64,000 nucleotides of DNA from the NCBI GenBank assembly GCA_004299235.1, contig SCQL01000027.1, forward strand, positions 1 to 64,000, given 5' to 3'. A program made the translations under genes and the position numbers. The DNA comes from a bacterium. Its GTDB lineage: Bacteria; Chloroflexota; Dormibacteria; Dormibacterales; Dormibacteraceae. The notes beneath the pieces are model-generated. The model worked only from the letters and a program-made list of their open reading frames with translations. It was not told the origin of the DNA and made no database searches. Positions 56,837-64,000 of the stretch are shown here, one piece after another (position 1 is the stretch's first letter; each line of letters begins with the position of its first letter).

Positions 56837-57844
56837 GTGCTCTCTAAGAAGATCGGGATCGACCTCGGCACCTCGACGGTGCTGATCTATGTCAAAGGTG
56901 AGGGGATCGTGATCAACGAGCCCTCGCTGGTGGCCGTGAATCGCGATGGCTCCCGCATCCTCGCCGTCGGCAGGGAGGCCTTCGAGATGGTGGGGCGCAC
57001 TCCGGACACGATCCAGGTGGTGCGGCCGATGCGTGAAGGCGTCATCGCCGACTTCGTGGTGACCGAAGGCATGCTGCACCACTTCATCGGCAAGGTCCAG
57101 GGCCGCCAGCGGATCTTCAAGCCCGAGATCATGATCTGCGTCCCGTCCGGGGTGACGTCGGTGGAGCGTCGGGCCGTCACCGAAGCCGCCATCTCGGCCG
57201 GCGCCCGCCAGGCCTGGCTCATCGACGAGCCGCTCGCGGCCGCCATCGGCGCCGGCCTGCCGATCGCGGAGCCAAGGGGCAACGCGATCTGCGACGTCGG
57301 CGGCGGCACCACCGAGATCGCCGTAATCTCCCTGTCCGGCATGGTCGTCGCCCATTCGATCCGCGTCGGCGGGAACCGCATCGACGACGCGATCACCGGC
57401 TACCTGAAGCGGAAGCACAACCTGTTGATCGGTGAGCGGACCGCCGAGGAGGTCAAGATCGCGGTCGGCTCCGCGGTGCTGATGAAGGACCCGCTCGTCA
57501 CCGAAGTGCGGGGCCGTGATCTGGTCTCAGGTCTGCCCAAGAACCTCGACATCTCGTCCAACGAGGTGACGGAGGCGATCCAGGAGCCACTGCGGCTCAT
57601 CGTCGGAGCGGTCCGCAGCGTGCTCGAGGAGACGCCGCCGGAGCTGGCGGCCGACATCTTCGACCGCGGCATCGTCCTGTCCGGTGGAGGCGCCCAGCTG
57701 CGAGGATTGGACCGCTACCTGGCCATGCACACCGGCATTCCCGCTGTCGTCGCGGACGAGCCTCAGACATCGGTCGTGCGCGGCACCGGCCTGGCGCTCG
57801 AGCACTTCGAGGTCTTGAAGCGGAACCAGTCCTACCTGCGTTGA
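56837..57844 (+). CDS. mreB: Rod shape-determining protein MreB
   Basis: 335 residues, actin fold. Phosphate 1 GIDLGTSTV, phosphate 2 CDVGGGTTEIAVI, adenosine motif LSGGGAQLRGL, and the LIDEPLAAAIGAG segment. It organises lateral wall synthesis, implying rod or elongating cells. mreC and mreD do not follow; instead a glycosyltransferase overlaps its stop. A murA-mreB (mbl-like) pairing next to atp is also seen in Firmicutes. Confidence 0.95.
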   Translation: MLSKKIGIDLGTSTVLIYVKGEGIVINEPSLVAVNRDGSRILAVGREAFEMVGRTPDTIQVVRPMREGVIADFVVTEGMLHHFIGKVQGRQRIFKPEIMICVPSGVTSVERRAVTEAAISAGARQAWLIDEPLAAAIGAGLPIAEPRGNAICDVGGGTTEIAVISLSGMVVAHSIRVGGNRIDDAITGYLKRKHNLLIGERTAEEVKIAVGSAVLMKDPLVTEVRGRDLVSGLPKNLDISSNEVTEAIQEPLRLIVGAVRSVLEETPPELAADIFDRGIVLSGGGAQLRGLDRYLAMHTGIPAVVADEPQTSVVRGTGLALEHFEVLKRNQSYLR

Positions 57845-58959
57845 CCGGCCTGCACGTGGTGGTCGACGGGATGGGTCTCGATCGACCCCGGGCCGGGGTC
57901 GGCGTGTACACGAGCCAGATACTTCACGCCATGGCGGTCGACAGGCCCGATTGCCGCCTGACCGTTTTCGGACCGCCAGGGGCGTCCGTCCACGTACCGC
58001 ATGCCCGCTACCGGCCGCTGCCGCGAATGCGGTTCATCGGCCGCCACCTGCAGTGGCCCGCGCGGATCCGGCAGTTGCAACCCGACGCCTACTTCGGCCC
58101 CGCCGGCGCCTTGCCGCTGGGGAACGTGGGCTGTCCCTCGGTCATCACCGTGCACGACCTCGCCATCTACCACAACCCCGCCTGGTTCCCAGGCCGCCAG
58201 CCGCTCAGCACGCGGTTCGTCGTCCCGCGCTCGGTGCTGCGGGCCGGCGTCGTGATCGCGGTCTCGGAGAACACGGCGCGGGATGTCGTCGAGATCTTCG
58301 GCGTGCCGCGCTCGCGAATCGAAGTCGTGCCTCACGGCGTGGCCGCGACGTTCGCGCCGATGAGCGCCGAGGACCTGGCGGCCGCCCGAGCGCGCCTCAA
58401 GCTGCCCGAGCGCTTCATCCTCTTCGTCGGCACCATCGAGCCGCGCAAGAACCTCGCCACCCTGCTCGAGGCGTGGGCGATGATGCGCGACCGGCCCGAC
58501 CTGGTCATCGTCGGCGGGTGGGGTTGGCGGTACGAACCGATCCGCGAACGGATGGGACGACTGGGCCCCCGGCTGCATCACCTCGACGGGCTCGACCCGG
58601 CCGAGCTGCCGGCCGTCTACAACCTGGCGCGGGTGCTGGCGCACCCGGCCTGGTACGAGGGTTTCGGCCTGCCGCCGTTGGAGGCGATGGCGTGCGGCAC
58701 GCCCGTGGTGGTGTCGGATCGATCGAGCCTGCCGGAGGTGGTCGCGGATGCGGGGCTGACAGTCGCCGCGGACGATCCGGACGCATGGCGAAAGGCGCTG
58801 GAGAAGGTGGTCGGAGACACCGAGGTGGCGTCCGACCTGCGGCGACGGGGGATCCTGCGCGCCGCACAGTTCAGCTGGCCGCGCGCAGCAGACCTCACCT
58901 GGCGCGCCATCGACACGGCTGTCCAGCGCCGGACGCCCGCCGGGCGCACGTCCGGCTAG
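57841..58959 (+). CDS. Glycosyltransferase family 4 protein
   Basis: 372 residues in GT-B fold. N-terminal Gly-rich acceptor loop PRAGVGVYTSQI, VHDLAIYHNP, SENTARDVVEIFGV, then the donor domain FVGTIEPRKNLATLLEAW and the EX7E-like block YEGFGLPPLEAMACGTPVV. Resembles mannosyl- or rhamnosyltransferases of surface polysaccharides. TTG start overlapping the mreB stop. Convergent with the next glycosyltransferase; their ends overlap by four bases. Confidence 0.85.
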   Translation: MTGLHVVVDGMGLDRPRAGVGVYTSQILHAMAVDRPDCRLTVFGPPGASVHVPHARYRPLPRMRFIGRHLQWPARIRQLQPDAYFGPAGALPLGNVGCPSVITVHDLAIYHNPAWFPGRQPLSTRFVVPRSVLRAGVVIAVSENTARDVVEIFGVPRSRIEVVPHGVAATFAPMSAEDLAAARARLKLPERFILFVGTIEPRKNLATLLEAWAMMRDRPDLVIVGGWGWRYEPIRERMGRLGPRLHHLDGLDPAELPAVYNLARVLAHPAWYEGFGLPPLEAMACGTPVVVSDRSSLPEVVADAGLTVAADDPDAWRKALEKVVGDTEVASDLRRRGILRAAQFSWPRAADLTWRAIDTAVQRRTPAGRTSG

Positions 58960-60068
58960 AGGACCTCCCTGATCACCTCGGCGACGCCGGCCGCGCAGCG
59001 CTCCCAGGTGTACGTGGCGGCGCGGGCGCGGGCGGCTCGGGCCAGCCTCGTGCGCAGCTTCTCGTCGCCGAGCGCGACCGCCAGCACTCCGGCCAGCTGC
59101 TCTGAATCCGCCGCGTCCTGGAAGTAGAGGGCGGCCTCGCCGCCGACCTCGGGCAGGGATGAGGTTTTGGCGGCCACCACCACCTTGCCGCGCGCCATCG
59201 CCTCCAGGACCGGCAGACCGAACCCCTCGTACAGGCTCGGTGCGAGCACGGCCTCGGCGCGCTTGTAGAGCAGCTCCAACGTGGGTTGGTCGACCTGGCC
59301 CAGCACCCGGCAGCGCGGTGACTCCCGCAACTTGGCCGCCATCACCGGGTCGCGTTCCGGCCCCGCGACGGCGAGGGTGAGGCCGTCCAGGCGTTCGACT
59401 GCCGCCAGGGCGGTCGCCTGGTTCTTGCGCGCTTCGATGCGGCCGACCTGCAGGACGAACCTGCCGTCCAGCCCAAGCTCGGCCAGGCGCGAGGCCGGCG
59501 CCACCTCCGACGAGCGCCTGCCGGCGCCGGGCGGCACGACGCGAATCCGCTCGGGGGCGACTCCATAGAGCGAGACGAGGTCCGCTTTGGTCGATTCGGA
59601 GACCGCGATCAGAAGCGGGCAGCGCAGCGCCGCCCAGCGCGTGCTCAGCCGGAGGTACAGGCGGTCGGCGGACGAGTAGGCCTCGGGATGGCGCTCGAAA
59701 GCCAGGTCGTGGACGACGGTCACCATCTTTCCGGGCCAGGCGAATGGGACGGCGTGGGCGGGGACGAACAGAAGGTCGGGGCGGTGGCGGGCGAGGGCGA
59801 ACGGGAGGCGGACCTGCGACCACAGCCTGCGGAAGGGGAGCACCATGAGGTCGACGCCGAGGTCCGCGCGCGGGCGCGAGGCGTAGAACCGCCACTGCAG
59901 CTCGGGCGCCGCCGCGCCCAGGCGCGAGCAGACCTCTCGCGTGTACACCTCGGTCCCGGTGGCGACCGCGCGCGTCGCCGGATTGATATCGACCGCGACC
60001 GTCTTCTTAACCTGCAGTTGTGACCCCCATCGCCGGCACGACCTTAAGCTATCGACAGTGCGGAGCAC
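58956..60068 (-). CDS. Glycosyltransferase family 4 protein (minus strand)
   Basis: GT-B enzyme similar in layout to its neighbour: GTEVYTREV, VVHDLAFERHPEAYS, SESTKADLVSLYGV, LQVGRIEARKNQATALAAV and YEGFGLPVLEAMARG. Homology starts at VKKTVAVDINP (about base 60011). GTG 60068 is the only standard start but would overlap the divergent deacetylase promoter and gene; CTG 60017 is nearer the homology. About 353-370 residues depending on start. Confidence 0.82.
   Translation of the reverse strand: MLRTVDSLRSCRRWGSQLQVKKTVAVDINPATRAVATGTEVYTREVCSRLGAAAPELQWRFYASRPRADLGVDLMVLPFRRLWSQVRLPFALARHRPDLLFVPAHAVPFAWPGKMVTVVHDLAFERHPEAYSSADRLYLRLSTRWAALRCPLLIAVSESTKADLVSLYGVAPERIRVVPPGAGRRSSEVAPASRLAELGLDGRFVLQVGRIEARKNQATALAAVERLDGLTLAVAGPERDPVMAAKLRESPRCRVLGQVDQPTLELLYKRAEAVLAPSLYEGFGLPVLEAMARGKVVVAAKTSSLPEVGGEAALYFQDAADSEQLAGVLAVALGDEKLRTRLARAARARAATYTWERCAAGVAEVIREVL
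60045..60050 (+). promoter_or_regulatory. Putative -10 box TAAGCT (leaderless type)
   Basis: Ends seven bases before GTG 60058 of the deacetylase. The same bases read TAGCTT on the minus strand (60051-60046), so the site could serve both directions. Confidence 0.45.
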
Positions 60069-61053
60069 GATGGGGCAAGTCGCGGCGGGATTGCTCCTCC
60101 TGCTTGCGTGCGGCTACCTCCTCCAGGTGAACGACTCCGCGCGGCCGCCCTCCGACTCGCCGCCGGCGACGCCGGCGCCGGCATTGGTGGCCAGGGTTGC
60201 CGACGCCGGCGATCCCAGCTCGGGCCGCGACTACTTCGTTTCACGGTCGCAATCGGAGGTCATCCCCTTGGGCCGGCAAAACGTCGACCTGCCCATCCTC
60301 ATGTATCACTACATCCGCCAGCCGCCGGCGCCGAGAGGTGACTGGATGGGCTTCAAGCTGTCGGTGTCTCCGGCCGACTTCCACGCGCAGATGGATTGGC
60401 TTGGCGCCAACGGGTACCACCCCGTCGACTTCAACGACCTCCGCGCGTACTTTTCGGGCCGGCAGCCGCTGCCCAGCAAGCCGATCGTGATCACGTTCGA
60501 CGACGGCTACGCGGACCTGTTCACCACCGCCTATCCAATCCTGCTGGCACATCGATTCAAGGCCGTCGCATACATCGTCAGCGCGTTCGTCGGCCAGTCT
60601 CGTTATGTCAGCGCCGCCCAGGTCGTCCAGATGGATCGCGCCGGGATCGAGATCGCATCGCACACGGTCGACCACGCCAACCTGGCGCGCTCGTCGCCGC
60701 CCTCGATCATGCGCGAACTCCTCGATTCGAAGAGGTGGCTCGAGCAGGAGTTGGGCCACCCGGTGCTCGACTTCGCGTACCCGTCTGGCAAGTTCAACGC
60801 GCAGGTCGTCGCCGACGTCCGGCTCGCCGGCTACGACACGGCCGTGACGACGCAGTCCTCGACCAGCCACAGCCTGGCCGACCGGTACACATGGGCGCGA
60901 GTGCGGGTCGGGGGCGGCGAGTCGCTGACGGAGTTCATTCAAAATCTGGGACCGGTCATGAAGGCCGACCGAATCACTGTCGTGGACGTCAGGACGCCAG
61001 CTCTCGGTCCGCCCACCCTTGCGGCGCCGTTCCCCCTGATGCTGCCGCAGTAG
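60058..61053 (+). CDS. Secreted polysaccharide deacetylase (NodB/CE4 domain)
   Basis: 331 residues. N-terminal signal/anchor (GQVAAGLLLLLACGYLL), low-complexity Pro/Ala linker, then the CE4 domain: TFDDGYADLF (catalytic Asp pair), metal His pair in SHTVDHANL, and the FAYPSGKFN block. Deacetylates N-acetyl sugars outside the cell, probably of the polymer built by the surrounding genes. GTG 60058 is chosen from the -10 spacing; ATG 60070 would also keep the signal sequence. Confidence 0.87.
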   Translation: MRSTMGQVAAGLLLLLACGYLLQVNDSARPPSDSPPATPAPALVARVADAGDPSSGRDYFVSRSQSEVIPLGRQNVDLPILMYHYIRQPPAPRGDWMGFKLSVSPADFHAQMDWLGANGYHPVDFNDLRAYFSGRQPLPSKPIVITFDDGYADLFTTAYPILLAHRFKAVAYIVSAFVGQSRYVSAAQVVQMDRAGIEIASHTVDHANLARSSPPSIMRELLDSKRWLEQELGHPVLDFAYPSGKFNAQVVADVRLAGYDTAVTTQSSTSHSLADRYTWARVRVGGGESLTEFIQNLGPVMKADRITVVDVRTPALGPPTLAAPFPLMLPQ

Positions 61054-61782
61054 TTGGCGCGGGAGACCAGGGTCCTGGGCGTCCGGGTGGACTGCCTCGA
61101 CATGGGAGCTGCTCTCGGACGTATCGACTCGCTCGTGGAAGGCGGCGGGCGCCATCTCGTGGCGACGGTGAACCCCGAGTTCGTCATGCGTGCCCACGCC
61201 GATCGCGAGTTCGCTCGGGTGCTCGAGTCCGCTGACCTTTGCCTGGCCGATGGCATCGGCGTGGTCTGGGCCGCACGGCGGCAGGGCTGCGAGATGAGCG
61301 AACCCGTCACCGGAGTCGATCTGATCCCACCCCTCGCCGCCACCTGCGCCCGACGCGGCTACCGGCTCTTCCTGCTCGGTGCGGCCCCCGGCGTCGCCGC
61401 TGAGCTCGCGACCCTGTTGAAGGCGCAGCACCCCGGCCTTGATGTCGCGGCCCACTCGGGCTCGCCCGATCCCGCATCGGACACCGAGACGTTGGCTTTG
61501 ATCCACGCCCACCACGCGCAGGTGCTGCTCGTCGCCTACGGCGCACCCAAGCAGGAGCTCTGGATCGATCGCCTGCAGGAAAAGCTGGGCGTCGCCGTCG
61601 CGATCGGAGTCGGCGGCGCCTTCGATTACCTGACCGGACGCGTCCCGCGCGCGCCCGCGTGGATGCGAAGCGCGGGGTTGGAGTGGCTGCACCGGCTCGT
61701 CCACCAGCCGTGGCGGATCCGCCGAATGGCCGTCCTGCCGGCGTATGCGTTCAAGGTCGTTCGGAGCGGCCGGCCCATATGA
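61054..61782 (+). CDS. WecG/TagA/CpsF family glycosyltransferase (GT26)
   Basis: 242 residues. Signatures TVNPEFVMRAHADREF, ADLCLADGIGVVWAAR, FLLGAAPGV, AYGAPKQELWI and GVGGAFDYLTG are the GT26 core. TagA/WecG enzymes add ManNAc or related sugars to undecaprenyl-PP-GlcNAc, so this enzyme could extend the WecA product. TTG start immediately after the deacetylase stop. Confidence 0.9.
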   Translation: MARETRVLGVRVDCLDMGAALGRIDSLVEGGGRHLVATVNPEFVMRAHADREFARVLESADLCLADGIGVVWAARRQGCEMSEPVTGVDLIPPLAATCARRGYRLFLLGAAPGVAAELATLLKAQHPGLDVAAHSGSPDPASDTETLALIHAHHAQVLLVAYGAPKQELWIDRLQEKLGVAVAIGVGGAFDYLTGRVPRAPAWMRSAGLEWLHRLVHQPWRIRRMAVLPAYAFKVVRSGRPI

Positions 61783-61783
61783 T
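61778..61783 (+). promoter_or_regulatory. Putative -10 box TATGAT (leaderless type)
   Basis: Overlaps the stop of the GT26 gene and ends eight bases before GTG 61792. Confidence 0.45.
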
Positions 61784-61791
61784 GGCGAGCC

Positions 61792-62511
61792 GTGGCCAGT
61801 GTTCCCTCGCCGCGACTCAGCGTCGTGATCCCCTGCTACAACGAGGAGCAGCGCCTGCCGCGCACCATCGAGCGGATCGAGCGCTATCTCGGCGGCAGGG
61901 GAACTTCGTACGAGCTGATCCTGGTCGACGACGGCAGTACTGACGGCACCCGCCTGGTGATGGATGCCGCCGCCGGGCGGCAGGACTCGGTGAGGATCGA
62001 GGCGCTGCCTCGCAACCGGGGCAAGGGCCGTGCGCTGGCGGAGGGCGTGGCCGTCGCGACAGGCGCTGTGATCCTGGTCACCGACGCCGACCTTTCGACG
62101 CCGATCGAAGAGCTCGACAAGCTCGAGGCGGCGCTCGAGGCGGGCGCCGGCGTGGCCATCGCTTCGCGGGCGCTCAGGGGATCGCGGGTCGAGATCTCGC
62201 AGCCCGTCTACCGCGTGCTGATGGGCAAGGCTTTCAACCTCATCGTGCAGCTCGTCCTGCTGCCGGGCATCTGGGACACGCAGTGCGGCTTCAAGCTCTT
62301 TGCCTCGGAGGTCGCGCATGCAGCGTTCGCCGGTCTCACCACCGACGGCTTCGGCTACGACCCGGAGGTGCTCTATCGCGCCAAACGACGGGGCGTGCGA
62401 ATTGCGGAAGTGCCCGTGGTATGGCGCAACTCAGCACCGACCAAGGTGAGTCCGATTCGCAGTTCGCTCGACATGTTCAGGCACGTCGTCAGGATCAGGT
62501 TTCGCGGATGA
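61792..62511 (+). CDS. Glycosyltransferase family 2 (dolichyl-phosphate glucosyltransferase-like)
   Basis: 239 residues. GT-A motifs SVVIPCYNEEQRLP, LVDDGSTDGT, VTDADLSTP (DxD), then DTQCGFKLF and GYDPEVLYRAKR. The QCGFK block is typical of polyprenyl-phosphate glucose synthases. Likely makes lipid-linked sugar donors for GT-C enzymes. Its stop overlaps the next ATG. Confidence 0.85.
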   Translation: MASVPSPRLSVVIPCYNEEQRLPRTIERIERYLGGRGTSYELILVDDGSTDGTRLVMDAAAGRQDSVRIEALPRNRGKGRALAEGVAVATGAVILVTDADLSTPIEELDKLEAALEAGAGVAIASRALRGSRVEISQPVYRVLMGKAFNLIVQLVLLPGIWDTQCGFKLFASEVAHAAFAGLTTDGFGYDPEVLYRAKRRGVRIAEVPVVWRNSAPTKVSPIRSSLDMFRHVVRIRFRG

Positions 62512-63233
62512 GCATTACTGAGAGGACGGCTCCGCCGACCGAGGTCCTGGTCGTTCTGCCCACATACAACGAGAGCCAGAACCTGGAGAAGGTGGTCGCC
62601 GGCGTACGGCATCTCGGACACGACGTCCTGATCGTCGACGACGGTTCTCCCGACGGCACCGGCGAGATCGCCGACCGGTTGGCGGCGACGGACTCCGGCG
62701 TGCGGGTGCTGCACAGGGGGCGCAAGCTCGGGCTGGGCAGCGCCTATCAGGATGCGTTTCGCATCGGCCTGGCGGAGGGCTCGGCGCTCTTCGTCGAGAT
62801 GGATGCCGACGGCTCGCACCTGCCGGGCGACCTCGATAGCATCGTCGCGGCGGCACGCGGCTGTGGTGGCCTTGCCATCGGCTCGCGCTACATCCGCGGC
62901 GGCGAGATCGTCGGCTGGCCGCCGCACCGCTGGCTTTTGTCCTGGGCGGCCAACACCTACTGCCGGATCCTGCTCGGCCTCCGCACGCATGACTGCACGT
63001 CGGGCTATCGCTGCTACACACGCGAGCTGCTCACCCAGATCGGGCTCGAAGAGGTCGTCTCGCAGGGATACTCGTTTCAGATCGAGATGGTGCACCGGAC
63101 CAAGCGGGTGGGCTACCCCGTTCTGGAGGTCCCCATCCGCTTCGAGGATCGGGTCGCCGGCGCCTCCAAGGTCTCCCGCGGCGAGGTCCGGCGTGCGTTG
63201 TGGACGGTCCTGCGCCTGAGCCTGAGGAGATGA
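62508..63233 (+). CDS. Polyprenol monophosphomannose synthase-like glycosyltransferase (GT2)
   Basis: 241 residues. LVVLPTYNESQNLEKVV, IVDDGSPDGTGEIAD, EMDADGSHLP (DxD), GSRYIRGGEIVGWP and DCTSGYRCYTRELL match Dpm1/Ppm1-type enzymes without a membrane extension. Would provide polyprenyl-phosphate-mannose for GT-C/GT87 enzymes such as those at 33.3 kb and 63.2 kb. ATG 62508 overlaps the previous stop (ATGA). Confidence 0.9.
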   Translation: MSITERTAPPTEVLVVLPTYNESQNLEKVVAGVRHLGHDVLIVDDGSPDGTGEIADRLAATDSGVRVLHRGRKLGLGSAYQDAFRIGLAEGSALFVEMDADGSHLPGDLDSIVAAARGCGGLAIGSRYIRGGEIVGWPPHRWLLSWAANTYCRILLGLRTHDCTSGYRCYTRELLTQIGLEEVVSQGYSFQIEMVHRTKRVGYPVLEVPIRFEDRVAGASKVSRGEVRRALWTVLRLSLRR

Positions 63234-64000
63234 CCGAAGTGGTGGCGCACCTCCCCACCAGCGGGGAGGGCGGCGCGAGGGGCCGGGCGGGGGGGCGGGG
63301 CTGGCGATCAGGGATCGAACCGTGGCGCCTGCCGCTGCTCATGGGCCTCGTCCTCGCCGCCGTCACCGCCCTGCCTTATCTCTACGCGTATGCGGCGCAG
63401 CCCCAGGGTCACGTGTTCATGGGCTTTTTCTACCTGGGTGACGATGCCAACACGTACCTGGCCAAGATGCGACAGGGCTGGGAAGGGGCGTGGGCGTGGC
63501 AGAACCGATACACGACCGAGTCGAGCCCCGCCGCCTACCTGTTCATGTTCTGGATCGTGCTCGGCCACCTGGCGGCGATCACGAACCTGCCGCTCATCGT
63601 CGTCTTCCACCTCGCCCGGGTGGCGGCGGCGTTCGCCCTGGCGGCCGCGGCCTGGCTCTTCATCCGCCACTTCATCCAGGACCGCTCGGCCAGGCGCTTC
63701 GCGTTCTTCTTCTGCGCGATCGGGCTTGGCATGGGCTACGTCATCCAGGCCCTCGGCCACCCGGTGGTCTTCGGCCACCGAACCGACACGCTCGACTGGC
63801 GCATGCCCGAGCTGACCGCGTTCTACTCGGTGCTGGCGCTGCCTCATTTCGCGTGGTCGGGGGTGTTCGCGGCCGCCGGCGTCGCCCTCACCCTCAAAGC
63901 GATCCAGCGGGGCAGCCTCTGGCTGGCGGTGCTCGCCGGAGCCGCGTGGCTCGGCCAGGCGTCGATCCATCCGCAGATGCCGATCCTCATGGGCGGTGCG
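63230..64000 (+). CDS. Large polytopic membrane protein, probable GT-C type (3' truncated by window end)
   Basis: The frame is open from ATG 63230 to the window edge (257 codons) without a stop. A Gly-rich N-terminus leads to several membrane helices. After the first helix the loop reads FYLGDDANTYLAKMRQGWEG, an acidic pair at the place where GT-C glycosyltransferases keep their catalytic Asp. That, plus the GT2 donor-synthase neighbours, suggests a lipid-linked-sugar-dependent glycosyltransferase; the family is not certain. ATG overlaps the preceding TGA. Confidence 0.7.
   Translation, partial: MTEVVAHLPTSGEGGARGRAGGRGWRSGIEPWRLPLLMGLVLAAVTALPYLYAYAAQPQGHVFMGFFYLGDDANTYLAKMRQGWEGAWAWQNRYTTESSPAAYLFMFWIVLGHLAAITNLPLIVVFHLARVAAAFALAAAAWLFIRHFIQDRSARRFAFFFCAIGLGMGYVIQALGHPVVFGHRTDTLDWRMPELTAFYSVLALPHFAWSGVFAAAGVALTLKAIQRGSLWLAVLAGAAWLGQASIHPQMPILMGGA

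Overview
The window is GC-rich, almost fully coding, chromosomal bacterial DNA with short gaps and many 1-20 bp gene overlaps. It looks like a lineage near Chloroflexota/Dormibacterota or deep Actinobacteriota. This placement is inferred from gene content: an InhA-like enoyl reductase, a deazaflavin (F420)-type nitroreductase, a DUF3090/SCO1664 pair, a wecA gene beside the atp operon, and TANNNT boxes only 6-10 nt upstream of start codons, as in leaderless transcripts. No phage, plasmid, insertion sequence or CRISPR is visible.

Layout. 1-13.9 kb: division and housekeeping run (ftsA end, ftsZ, nrdR, pgeF, yggS, yggT, ileS, lspA, rluD-type synthase, gmk, coaBC, priA, def, fmt, smpB). 13.9-15.4 kb: an R2-like di-metal protein on the minus strand, then tmRNA (ssrA), the partner of SmpB. 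15.4-16.6 kb: a small damaged accessory patch downstream of ssrA (small unknown protein, PIN toxin without a usable start, frameshifted DUF6941-like gene). 16.7-25.2 kb: F420-type nitroreductase, LapA-like protein, LOG protein, phospholipase D family protein, a cytochrome-oxidase assembly set (Sco/TlpA fusion, ctaA, ctaB), metallo-hydrolase, sulfurtransferase, fabI. 25.2-31.3 kb: RNase H-like protein, AT-hook protein, membrane proteins, a MaoC-type dehydratase pair, bioY, a proline-rich surface protein, and the SCO1664/DUF3090 pair. 31.4-41.3 kb: dnaK, GT87 protein, tRNA-Thr(CGU), acetyltransferase, HtrA-like protein, argS, metallo-hydrolase, pyrG, GlpX-like protein. 41.4-47.3 kb: site-2 protease, rpmE, DUF1385, prfA, prmC, tsaC, glyA. 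47.3-57.8 kb: wecA, the complete ATP synthase operon, murA, mreB. 57.8-64 kb: surface-polysaccharide genes, ending in a truncated membrane protein.

How the genes fit together. Translation is heavily represented: formylation and deformylation, release factor and its methylase, trans-translation, two tRNA synthetases, threonylcarbamoyl-adenylate synthesis. So are envelope growth (MurA, MreB, FtsA/FtsZ, WecA plus WecG plus glycosyltransferases) and respiration (haem A/O synthesis, Sco-type copper delivery, F1Fo-ATPase).

The most unusual content is a set of conserved enzymes with altered active sites. A class II fructose-bisphosphatase homologue beside pyrG has lost three of four metal ligands. 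An HtrA-like protein keeps Ser but lacks His and Asp. IleRS has ATHH in place of the HIGH signature. MurA has Asp in place of the fosfomycin-target Cys. SHMT has Gln before the PLP lysine. Other points to follow up are the AT-hook/zipper protein with a hairpin leader, the three-part DUF4382-like/Sco/TlpA fusion, and the AtpA tail built from a 24-bp tandem repeat.
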